From the NCBI GenBank assembly GCA_004562915.1, contig SFQZ01000005.1:76820-140819 (forward strand): DNA of 64,000 bases, read 5' to 3'. Shown here one piece after another: positions 7,509-14,632 of the stretch; position 1 is the stretch's first letter; each line of letters opens with the position of its first letter. Below the pieces are notes generated by a model. The model ran no database searches. It was not told where the DNA came from and was given only the letters and a program-made list of their open reading frames with translations. The stretch is from a bacterium. GTDB taxonomy: Bacteria; Bacillota_A; Clostridia; Lachnospirales; Lachnospiraceae. Made by a program: the position numbers and the translations under genes.

Positions 7509-9218
7509 ATGAAATCAGCAGAAGACTTAAAACAACTACTTTTTCAGATCAACAGAAAAAGTTATCCCGCATATAAAGATACTCGGGGCGCCTATGCTTT
7601 TCCAGGATACATTCTTTCTATTGACCATGTACAGGGAGACCCTTTTGCCGCTCCTTCCAGGCTCAGTATCAAAGTTAGCGGCACGCAGGCAGGATTCCCG
7701 GAAACGCTTTACCATACAAAAGAAACACGTATCGCTCTCCAGGATTATCTAATTCGCCAGTTTCATCAAAAAATAGAAAAATTCAATTTCAGGGCGAAAG
7801 GTTCCGGAAAAAGCGGACTAATCTCTATCACCAGATGTCAACAGGAAATCCTGGAACGGACTGCCTGCTCTCTCAACAGCTCCACTGGTGACCTGACGAT
7901 TCGTCTTGAGGTAGGTTTCCCGGCAAATGGCAGAACAATCAATTCTCAGGAACTGATAAAAATTCTTTTTGATTTTCTTCCTGTCTGCGTACGGGAATCA
8001 TTGTATTATCGGAATCTTGATGCCAAAGTACTGAAACAGGTTTGTCAGCTTGCTGAAGATCAGACATATATCCGCAGTCAGCTTCCCCTTTTGGGGTTAA
8101 CTGCCTTTGTAGCAAATGGTTCTATTCTTCCCAGAGAATCCGGTGTATCACCCCGTCCTATGAAAAATGGGATCCCTTTTATCTCTCCCGCTTCCATGGA
8201 AGTGACGCTTGATCTGCCAAACCACGGTCCTATGAAGGGTATGGGAATCCGAAAAGGGATCACTCTGATCGTAGGCGGAGGATATCATGGAAAATCCACA
8301 CTTCTCGAGGCACTGGAACTGGGAGTTTATAATCATATTGCAGGGGACGGAAGAGAATATGTTATCACAGAATCTGATGCCGTTAAAATCCGTGCGGAAG
8401 ATGGAAGGAGTATCAAGGCAGCCGATATCTCTCTCTTTATCAATGACCTGCCAAACGGAAAGGATACCTCCTGTTTTTACTCGGAAGATGCCAGCGGCAG
8501 CACTTCCCAGGCAGCCAATGTGGTGGAAGCCATGGAGACCGGCAGCAGGCTGTTGCTGATTGATGAGGATACCAGTGCCACAAACTTTATGATCCGTGAT
8601 GAGTTGATGCAGAGAGTCGTGAACCGCAGTCAGGAACCCATCACCCCATTTATCGAACGGGTGCAGTGGCTGGCCCATGAAAAGGAGGTTTCAACGATTC
8701 TTGTGGCAGGAAGTTCCGGTTCCTATTTTCATGTAGCAGATACGGTAATCCAGATGGATCATTACCGTCCGGTAGATATTACTGCATTTGCCAAAAAAGA
8801 AGCCGAAGTATTTCCCTCGATCCGACCTTCGTCGCCCGAAAAATCTTCTCCCGATTATCACAGGATCGTGCAGCCGGATCCTTCTTTCCGTGAAGATCGA
8901 CGTATAAAAATGAAAACTATGGGTGTAGACGGAATCTCTGTCAACCACGAAAATCTTGATCTTCGCTATCTGGAGCAGCTGGCGGATCCGGAACAGGTGA
9001 ACACCCTGTCCTCCCTGCTTCGCTATGCACAGCTTCATATTTTTAACGGAAGGCGTACGCTTCAGGAATCTATGGAGCAACTGGAAAACCTGCTGACTAC
9101 ACAGGGACTCGACTTTCTGGCTGATGGCGGCCGTATTTCTCCGAATCTGGCTATGCCCCGGATACAGGAAATATATGCCTGCATGAACCGTTATCGGAGC
9201 CTGCGTCTTCATTCATAA
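7509..9218 (+). CDS. ABC-class P-loop ATPase (PF09818-like)
   Basis: 569 aa, the usual length of this conserved but uncharacterised family of soluble ABC-type ATPases. A long N-terminal region (to about residue 240, opening with DTRGAYAFPGYILSIDHVQG) precedes a Walker A loop GGGYHGKST near residue 255 and a Walker B LLLIDEDTSA near residue 348. There are no membrane segments, so it is not a transporter. AAGGAG lies 8 bases before ATG 7509. It is monocistronic. The biological role is not established; a nucleic-acid or nucleotide-related role is only inferred from its ABC fold. Confidence 0.85.
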   Translation: MKSAEDLKQLLFQINRKSYPAYKDTRGAYAFPGYILSIDHVQGDPFAAPSRLSIKVSGTQAGFPETLYHTKETRIALQDYLIRQFHQKIEKFNFRAKGSGKSGLISITRCQQEILERTACSLNSSTGDLTIRLEVGFPANGRTINSQELIKILFDFLPVCVRESLYYRNLDAKVLKQVCQLAEDQTYIRSQLPLLGLTAFVANGSILPRESGVSPRPMKNGIPFISPASMEVTLDLPNHGPMKGMGIRKGITLIVGGGYHGKSTLLEALELGVYNHIAGDGREYVITESDAVKIRAEDGRSIKAADISLFINDLPNGKDTSCFYSEDASGSTSQAANVVEAMETGSRLLLIDEDTSATNFMIRDELMQRVVNRSQEPITPFIERVQWLAHEKEVSTILVAGSSGSYFHVADTVIQMDHYRPVDITAFAKKEAEVFPSIRPSSPEKSSPDYHRIVQPDPSFREDRRIKMKTMGVDGISVNHENLDLRYLEQLADPEQVNTLSSLLRYAQLHIFNGRRTLQESMEQLENLLTTQGLDFLADGGRISPNLAMPRIQEIYACMNRYRSLRLHS

Positions 9219-9350
9219 CAAGCTAGTCTTTGAATTTGCAAAGGGATTTTATACTTTTATTTTTTTTAGTTTCGTATTTTTTATGAAATTTTATAAATGA
9301 TTTACCATACGAACACAAAATCGTCACATTTCCCATGTATTATAATACTC

Positions 9351-9423
9351 AACAAAGCAAACCACACTTTGTTACGGGAGATTATCCAAGGTAGTCTCCC
9401 GTCCCCCCTCATAATATGTGGTT
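9351..9423 (+). ncRNA. Candidate small structured RNA with H-type pseudoknot
   Basis: Three pairings fit together. Stem 1: AACAAAG (9351-9357) with CTTTGTT (9367-9373). Stem 2: AACCACA (9360-9366), which is the loop of stem 1, with TGTGGTT (9417-9423). Between them is a separate hairpin, 9374-9385 with 9391-9402 (12 bp including two G-U). TATAAT at 9341-9346 sits just upstream, though I find no good -35. The 3' end runs into AACAGTTATTTTTAG. I recognise no named family. It lies in the 412-base gap before the anchored protein gene at 9631, so it could be a free RNA or a leader element. Confidence 0.4.
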
Positions 9424-9455
9424 AACAGTTATTTTTAGATTTCCTTTTTCATATT

Positions 9456-9480
9456 GGCCGATATCGTAATGATATCGGCC
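9456..9480. other. 10-bp perfect hairpin
   Basis: GGCCGATATC (9456-9465) and GATATCGGCC (9471-9480) with a 5-base loop. No good T run follows on either strand, so terminator function is doubtful. The rest of the 9219-9630 gap holds the candidate RNA and A/T-rich sequence. Confidence 0.45.
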
Positions 9481-9630
9481 CTTCCTCATTTATCCTCAGA
9501 ATTCATTTCCGGTGAATCTGCTGGCAGGTAACTTATTTTTCCATAGACTTTATACAAATTTCACAGTTTTCTTGTTTTTTTTGTAAAAATAAGATATCAT
9601 ATTATATATATCAGCATCAGGAGCACACAC

Positions 9631-10779
9631 ATGGAAGAAAAAGAGCCCACCAAAAAACAGAAAAAAAGCGGAAAAAAATTTAAGCATATTCGGCTGCTGT
9701 TGTTTTGTCTCATATTGATTCTTGCCGGATCTGCTTATTTTTATTATATTCTTGTTTATCGCATCAGTCATGAACCCAAGCCGGAAGCTTCACAGACAAC
9801 TACAGAGTCTATATACAATATGAAGTTTCAGCGTACTTTAATTTCTCTGACACCGGAAGTAAAAGCAGCTGCCTTTAACGGGCGTGCGACAGAAATTGAT
9901 TATGGAACTTATGTGGTCCCCGGACTTATGTCCACAGAGACACAGGTATTCGGTGAAAAAGAAACATCAGCAATCTGTACCTCCATGACTCCTCAGGGGC
10001 TCGCCGTCACGGAGGACTATATTCTTGTCAGCGCTTACTGCGGTTCTCAGACCCACAATTCCGTAATCTATGTGATCGACAAAAAAAGTCATGAGTTTAT
10101 CAAAGAAATCGTTCTTAGGAACAAATCCCATGTGGGCGGTCTGGCCTATGACTCTATCCATGAGAATATCTGGATTTCCGGAATGTCACGCGGTATTCCT
10201 CAGGTCAATGCCATTACACTGAAGCAGCTGGAAGAATATTCTTTTCAGGAAGATCATCTTCCGATCACTTACTCACAGTCTTACGACCTGTATGCGATCA
10301 CCAGAACTTCTTTTCTGACATACCATGATAATTCCCTGTATATCGGATATTTTACCGAAAATACAGCCAGTGTCCTGGAGCAATACGATATCAACGAAGA
10401 CGGCACTCTGGTCACTCAATTGCTTACTGATTCTCTCGATAAATCCGATACGATTACTCCTCTTGCTCTTCCCTCCGATATGCGGGTTATCACAGAAAAA
10501 GCACAGGGAGTTGCTTTCTATAAAGATAAAATATTATTCTCCCATTCTTATGGGGTACTTCCTTCCACACTGCAGGTATTTAATAATTCCATGCAGAAGC
10601 TTCTGGAAGAAAATGCTGCCGTTTTGAAGTTTTATCTTCCGGAAAAGATGGAACAGATCTATGTAGACGGGGACGATCTATATGTATTATTTGAATCTGC
10701 CGCTTATAATTATCGTGCAAGTTCTCTTTTTAAAATGGACCGGATTCTCAAGCTCAATTTAAATACACTGCTTTCTTAA
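9631..10779 (+). CDS. Membrane-anchored extracytoplasmic protein, possible beta-propeller, function unknown
   Basis: 382 aa. A lysine-rich cytoplasmic tail (1-27) precedes one membrane segment (about 28-46), then an extracytoplasmic domain. The domain has repeated short blocks of the kind seen in propeller blades: GLAVTEDYILVSAYC, SVIYVIDKKSHEFIKEI, VGGLAYDSIHENIWISG, QGVAFYKDKILFSHSYG and IYVDGDDLYVLFES. I infer a YncE/NHL-like fold but do not recognise the family. CAGGAG lies 9 bases before the ATG. It is monocistronic and ends at a strong terminator. Confidence 0.7.
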   Translation: MEEKEPTKKQKKSGKKFKHIRLLLFCLILILAGSAYFYYILVYRISHEPKPEASQTTTESIYNMKFQRTLISLTPEVKAAAFNGRATEIDYGTYVVPGLMSTETQVFGEKETSAICTSMTPQGLAVTEDYILVSAYCGSQTHNSVIYVIDKKSHEFIKEIVLRNKSHVGGLAYDSIHENIWISGMSRGIPQVNAITLKQLEEYSFQEDHLPITYSQSYDLYAITRTSFLTYHDNSLYIGYFTENTASVLEQYDINEDGTLVTQLLTDSLDKSDTITPLALPSDMRVITEKAQGVAFYKDKILFSHSYGVLPSTLQVFNNSMQKLLEENAAVLKFYLPEKMEQIYVDGDDLYVLFESAAYNYRASSLFKMDRILKLNLNTLLS

Positions 10780-10791
10780 GATTAAGCAACA

Positions 10792-10849
10792 AAAACTGTG
10801 TGCGTAAATACTATGACCCTGGCATCATAGTATTTACGCACACAGTTTT
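10792..10849. terminator. Bidirectional terminator, 25-bp perfect stem
   Basis: Arms 10792-10816 and 10825-10849 are perfectly complementary around CCCTGGCA, with AAAA/TTTT at the base. It separates two converging genes (ends at 10779 and 10865). Confidence 0.85.
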
Positions 10850-10864
10850 CACCTTTGATTTCTT

Positions 10865-11284
10865 TTATGATTTTCCGGTAAATGCTTCATGTTCCTTTTT
10901 CAATTCTGCGTATAACGTCCTGCAGTCCCAGTATTGATTCTGCTGTGTAACCACTGCCTTATAATCAATCCTTCCGATTCCCTGCTTTCTGAGTGCAGTC
11001 AAAACCTGATCTACCTGATGTCCTGTCAGCCACGCCATGACCATCATTTCCTGTTCTATCTCTGTCCTTCCTGCCTCTTCATTCCCTTTGCGAAATCCAG
11101 TCCTATCCGGATCACTCTCTTCTTGCTGCGGCAATATTTCTTTATTCCCCGCCAGAAAGCCTATGTTCTGTCCATATTCCTCCGGTTCCACTGTTTTTAC
11201 TCTTATTTTCAGCGGCAGCAACGCACGGCGTATTTTCCCGGCACGCTCTTTTTCAAAATGAAATAATAATACGGTTTCTTTCAT
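10865..11284 (-). CDS. DUF3783 domain protein
   Basis: 139 aa. The N-terminal half (VLLFHFEKERAGKIRRALLPLKIRVKTVEPEEY) and the C-terminal half (MVMAWLTGHQVDQVLTALRKQGIGRIDYKAVVT) match what I know of the DUF3783 family, which is common in Clostridia. The two halves are joined by an acidic linker (about 50-80). It is probably cytosolic. No biochemical role is known to me. The last 20 residues are a charged helix. Confidence 0.75.
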   Translation of the reverse strand: MKETVLLFHFEKERAGKIRRALLPLKIRVKTVEPEEYGQNIGFLAGNKEILPQQEESDPDRTGFRKGNEEAGRTEIEQEMMVMAWLTGHQVDQVLTALRKQGIGRIDYKAVVTQQNQYWDCRTLYAELKKEHEAFTGKS

Positions 11285-11350
11285 CTCTTTTGTCTCCTTC
11301 TAAGATAAACTAATCACAGTATAACATTTTTGATTGATTTTTCCTACTCC

Positions 11351-11370
11351 CATGATAGTATTATATCATG
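11351..11370. promoter_or_regulatory. Inverted repeat in a divergent intergenic region
   Basis: CATGATA (11351-11357) and TATCATG (11364-11370) with a 6-base spacer lie between the divergent DUF3783 and SGNH genes, close to A/T-rich promoter-like sequence. A protein-binding site is possible, but no regulator is assigned. Confidence 0.3.
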
Positions 11371-11424
11371 AGACAAGACAAAAGCTTTTGACACCTACAT
11401 CACTAAACTCAAAGGAGATAGATT

Positions 11425-12027
11425 ATGTCTGATTTTCTTTTTCTCGGAGACAGCATCACGGATGCCGGGCATTTATTTGATCCTGCAAATCTTGGGAACG
11501 GATATGTTTCCATGCTTGCGGTCGATATGAGATTTTTCAACTGTGTTTTTCAAAACAGAGGACATGACGGTTTTACAACAGAACAGGTTTTACACATGCT
11601 GAACAGAGATGGAATTGAGAGGAACTGGGATGTGATCACTCTTCTTGTCGGAGTCAACGATATTCCCGTTGAACTTTACACCTCTCGTAAACGCATCCCT
11701 GATGAATTTGCCTATTATTATGAAGAAATTCTCAGATTCCTAATCACGCATACTGACGCACAGCTGATTCTGGCAGAGCCTTTTTTGTTTGATCATCCAC
11801 TGGAATATAAAAGCTGGCATCCGTATATCGAAGCAGAAAGTAAAATTATAGAGACGCTTGCCGATAAATACCATGCCTGCTTTCTCCCAACTGACCATAT
11901 TCTCCGCCAGTCCGCTGAGGAAATGGGAATTGATCGGATTACGCTTGATGGTATACATCTGACTTATACCGGGAATCAAATTCTCGCAGATCTTTGGCGC
12001 AGGGCATATCTGGAAATGCCGCGATAA
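11425..12027 (+). CDS. SGNH/GDSL-family hydrolase
   Basis: 200 aa. Block I FLGDSITDAG carries the catalytic Ser (residue 10), the GVND block supplies the oxyanion Asn, and DGIHLT near residue 173 supplies the Asp/His pair. These enzymes are esterases, often acting on acyl or acetyl groups of carbohydrates or lipids. There is no signal peptide, so it acts in the cytosol. AAAGGAG precedes the ATG. The substrate is not predictable from neighbours. Confidence 0.9.
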   Translation: MSDFLFLGDSITDAGHLFDPANLGNGYVSMLAVDMRFFNCVFQNRGHDGFTTEQVLHMLNRDGIERNWDVITLLVGVNDIPVELYTSRKRIPDEFAYYYEEILRFLITHTDAQLILAEPFLFDHPLEYKSWHPYIEAESKIIETLADKYHACFLPTDHILRQSAEEMGIDRITLDGIHLTYTGNQILADLWRRAYLEMPR

Positions 12028-12041
12028 TATGGCGACATTTC

Positions 12042-12239
12042 CTACTTCTCCCCGTCTGACTGCATTTCTCTTTTCCTCTTTGTCACAAGTCCCCCGATTC
12101 TGCCGGTTTCTTTCGCTGACAAAGTTTTCCATCCCTCTTCCAGCACTTTATCAAGAAGTCCCAGTTCTTCCGCAATCTCATATTTCATTTTTTCTTCACC
12201 GGACAATTCCCGGATATTTAATTCTTTCTTTTTTGTCAT
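12042..12239 (-). CDS. Small acid-soluble spore protein, alpha/beta type
   Basis: 65 aa. KYEIAEELGLLDKVLEEGW resembles the conserved SASP segment that includes the germination protease cleavage site (E-I-A-E-E), and AKETGRIGGLVTKRKRE matches the second conserved block. Such proteins coat DNA in the spore core and protect it from UV, and are degraded at germination. A GTG at 12251 is too close to AAGGAG, so ATG 12239 is preferred. A sporulation sigma-G promoter is expected but I could not place it. This gene is the main evidence that the host forms spores. Confidence 0.82.
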   Translation of the reverse strand: MTKKKELNIRELSGEEKMKYEIAEELGLLDKVLEEGWKTLSAKETGRIGGLVTKRKREMQSDGEK

Positions 12240-12317
12240 AAAAAAAGTCACACTCCTTTTCTTTAGAAGTATGACCTTTTTTTGTCTATTTATTCACGCA
12301 GCTTCCTGATTCTATAT

Positions 12318-12500
12318 TTATCTCGGTATGATAATAGCTGCGATGATATATGCAGGAATACCTGCACCTCCTAAAAAGGAAAACAATACCCATGCAAGCC
12401 GCACAAGCGTCGGATCAATATTAAAATATTCTCCGATTCCTCCGCATACCCCACAGATCATACTGTTAGTTGAAGAACGATACAGTCTTTTGTCACTCAT
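12318..12500 (-). CDS. PspC-domain membrane protein
   Basis: 60 aa. LYRSSTNSMICGVCGGIGEYF followed by DPTLVRLAWVLFSF is the PspC signature, with one long hydrophobic stretch (about 28-58) crossing the membrane. ATG 12500 follows AGGAGG at good distance; an upstream in-frame ATG (12557) would overlap the DUF4097 gene. It is the last gene of the PadR-DUF1700-DUF4097 operon, 11 bases after its neighbour. This set is associated with envelope stress responses, though its mechanism in Clostridia is not settled. Confidence 0.9.
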   Translation of the reverse strand: MSDKRLYRSSTNSMICGVCGGIGEYFNIDPTLVRLAWVLFSFLGGAGIPAYIIAAIIIPR

Positions 12501-12511
12501 GATAATCCCTC

Positions 12512-13369
12512 CTACTCGTATTTTGTAAAATCTATTGTAATATCTCCTGCCGCACATTTTGCCTCAATCCTGTTTTTGGCATCTTCCTCTCCCTGGCAGA
12601 AAGTATCATCAAAACCATCCCACTCCTGATGCGCATATTCCAGACTACCTGCGCTCACTTTACCTTCCAGATAATAGTCACTGATGTCTCCTTCCATCGT
12701 TACCCGTATTGTTCCGGCACTGCAGTCCAGATCCGTTTCTCTCGACATTAGTTTTTGAATCTCAATCTCCGCAGCATTTGCTGTCCATTCACAGGTTTTC
12801 GTCTGTATCTCATCTGTAATCTCCAGAGAAGCTGCATTCGCAGAAACGGTTAATTCATTGGCTTTCAGTGAATCAATTACTCCATCCACCGCATTGAGTT
12901 TTAGATCCATTTCATTAAAAATATGATTCTTCGGTACCAGGATCTTAATAGCTTTTCCTTTTCTATCCAGCCATTGTATCCCATCCCGGGTAATATCCAG
13001 TTCATCACCTTCCTGCTCAATCTTCGTTTTTCTGTCATTTTGCTGAATATATACCTGGATTTCCCGTCCTTCATACTGTTTGATCTCCAGATAACCGGCA
13101 TCCATTTCGATTTGCAGATTTTTTATCCCGGATGCGGATGTGCATTCCCATCTTTCAGAATCCAGATTTTCAATATCATCATCCCGGTATTCGCTGTCTA
13201 TCGGTGTCAGCTTATGAATCAGCCTGCTGACATCTGATTCCTGTACACTCACGGCATCTGAGAAATCAATCGTTCCACCTCCCAGGATCAAACCGATTAT
13301 GAGAAATATCAAACCCAGACCGGCACATATCCCGCCAATAATCGTCAATGTTTTTATCAATTTTTTCAT
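12512..13369 (-). CDS. DUF4097 family membrane-anchored protein
   Basis: 285 aa. One N-terminal membrane segment (about 9-31, rich in Gly/Ile/Leu) anchors an outer domain. The C-terminal two thirds form a repetitive beta-helix-like DUF4097 region (IKNLQIEMDAGYLEIKQ, LTVSANAASLEI, ETDLDCSAGTIRVTM, AGSLEY, AKCAAGDITIDF). The start overlaps the DUF1700 stop by 4 bases, so translation is probably coupled. It likely works with the DUF1700 and PspC proteins at the membrane. No enzyme activity is expected. Confidence 0.88.
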   Translation of the reverse strand: MKKLIKTLTIIGGICAGLGLIFLIIGLILGGGTIDFSDAVSVQESDVSRLIHKLTPIDSEYRDDDIENLDSERWECTSASGIKNLQIEMDAGYLEIKQYEGREIQVYIQQNDRKTKIEQEGDELDITRDGIQWLDRKGKAIKILVPKNHIFNEMDLKLNAVDGVIDSLKANELTVSANAASLEITDEIQTKTCEWTANAAEIEIQKLMSRETDLDCSAGTIRVTMEGDISDYYLEGKVSAGSLEYAHQEWDGFDDTFCQGEEDAKNRIEAKCAAGDITIDFTKYE

Positions 13370-14040
13370 GATGCGGCAGCCCCCTTTCTCTTATGGAGCA
13401 GTCTGGAAATGAAATTTACTACCGTTCTGCACAATCTCGGAAGGAAACGGAATGTAAACCAGAAAAAGAAAATCAGGATAAAAATTCCCAGTGCTATGGA
13501 TAAGAAACCGCCTCCCATACTTACCAGACCCGAAGCCGGTGCTGAAAATAACCTGATCACTCCTTTTGCAAGCAAGGCAATTCCCCCACCCAACAAACCG
13601 GCGCCCGCAGTAAAGATAGAAACCCAGATACCAAAGATTGCTGCCAGTATCCCAACAAAGACACCAAATACTCCACTTCCGATTCCCAGTATCACAGGCG
13701 ACAGAAATACCACAAGTATAATAATAAGTGCCCAACGTCCGGCGCCTCTGCTTTTATGAACAGGTGAGTAATTTCCCGGCATGCTGTCTTGCGCATTACG
13801 CCATCTGTCACTCTGGGTATCCTTCGATGTTTCCCCGGCACCATCATTTTCTTTCAGGTCCGCTTTTATGATCGCTGCCACTTTTCCGGGACTTCCCAGT
13901 TCACTGATTACTTTTGCTTCATTTTCAGGTCCTGCCTCATCGAAATAATCATTGTAGTACCGGATCGCCTCCATCCTTTCGTTCTCCGGCAAATCACTCA
14001 ACAGCCTTGCCAATTGCTGCATAAATTCGTCACGGTTCAT
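13366..14040 (-). CDS. DUF1700 (HAAS-domain) membrane protein
   Basis: 224 aa. The N-terminal helical domain (1-65, MNRDEFMQQLARLLSDLPENE and YNDYFDEAG) is the HAAS/DUF1700 signature. Then come a linker and several glycine-rich membrane segments (about 95-205), and a basic C-terminus. Members are nearly always encoded with a PadR regulator, as here. ATGA overlaps join it to both neighbours, so the operon is tightly coupled. Confidence 0.9.
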   Translation of the reverse strand: MNRDEFMQQLARLLSDLPENERMEAIRYYNDYFDEAGPENEAKVISELGSPGKVAAIIKADLKENDGAGETSKDTQSDRWRNAQDSMPGNYSPVHKSRGAGRWALIIILVVFLSPVILGIGSGVFGVFVGILAAIFGIWVSIFTAGAGLLGGGIALLAKGVIRLFSAPASGLVSMGGGFLSIALGIFILIFFFWFTFRFLPRLCRTVVNFISRLLHKRKGAAAS

Positions 14041-14360
14041 ACATCAATCCTCCCCTCAAACAGCATGGAAATTCTGGTTGAATAATTCTTCCATTCGTGC
14101 CGGTAAAGCTCCAGCTGTGCTTTCCCCTTTTCCGTCACTTTATAGTATCTCCGATTTCTTCCTCCGAATTCCATATCGTATACCATCAGACATTCATCCT
14201 TCTGAAGCCTTCGAAGAACCGGATATAACGTGGATTCCGAAATATCAATGACCTGCCGAACATCCTGCGTGATCTTATATCCGTATGTACCCTCTCGCTC
14301 TTTTGACACAACTGCCAATACGATAGCATCCAGAAGAGCCGCACCAGTATTAAATACCAT
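14037..14360 (-). CDS. PadR-family transcriptional regulator
   Basis: 107 aa, a winged-helix PadR of the short (subfamily 2) type: ILAVVSKEREGTYGYKIT, then STLYPVLRRLQKDECL as the recognition helix, and RRYYKVTEKGKAQLE as the wing. These repress their own operon and lose DNA binding when a ligand or membrane signal is present. First gene of the operon; the tandem repeats at 14383-14467 over its promoter are likely its operator. Confidence 0.9.
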   Translation of the reverse strand: MVFNTGAALLDAIVLAVVSKEREGTYGYKITQDVRQVIDISESTLYPVLRRLQKDECLMVYDMEFGGRNRRYYKVTEKGKAQLELYRHEWKNYSTRISMLFEGRIDV

Positions 14361-14382
14361 ATCGTCACCTCTTTATGTTTTT

Positions 14383-14467
14383 TGATACTATTTTCCAATC
14401 AATACTATTTGAAATTTAATAATATTTGATTTTCAATACTATACATCATATAATATTAGATTGTCAA
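14383..14467 (-). promoter_or_regulatory. PadR operon promoter overlapped by five degenerate 17-bp tandem repeats
   Basis: Minus-strand promoter: TTGACA (plus coordinates 14462-14467), 18 bp, TATAGT (14438-14443). Five consecutive 17-bp units begin at 14383, 14400, 14417, 14434 and 14451. The core ATACTAT occurs exactly in units 1, 2 and 4 and as ATAATAT in unit 3. Units 2 and 3 agree at 13 of 17 positions; unit 5 is the weakest. One core covers the -10 element, so a protein bound there would block transcription. Confidence 0.55.
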
Positions 14468-14493
14468 TATGCTTTTGAAAGGTTAAGAATATC

Positions 14494-14604
14494 TTAAGAA
14501 CTGTAACAACTACTCTCAAATTCTTTCTTTACATCCGCATAATTTCTCAGTTTCTGCTCCTGTTTATTTAAAAGGCAGCAGATACAGGACGCATATAATC
14601 TCAT
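14494..14604 (-). pseudogene. Truncated N-terminus of a DUF89/ARMT1-like gene
   Basis: A 36-codon frame starts 28 bases after the addA stop, with AGGAAAAGGGGAT before its ATG. It reads MRLYASCICCLLNKQEQK, which resembles the N-terminus (with CxxC) of bacterial DUF89 metal-dependent phosphatases, full length about 280 aa. The frame stops after SSCYSS and no further homology is visible before the PadR promoter. I take it as the remnant of a third gene of the addBA operon. A genuine tiny peptide is the alternative. Confidence 0.5.
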
Positions 14605-14632
14605 ATCCCCTTTTCCTCCCTGTCTGTTTTCT

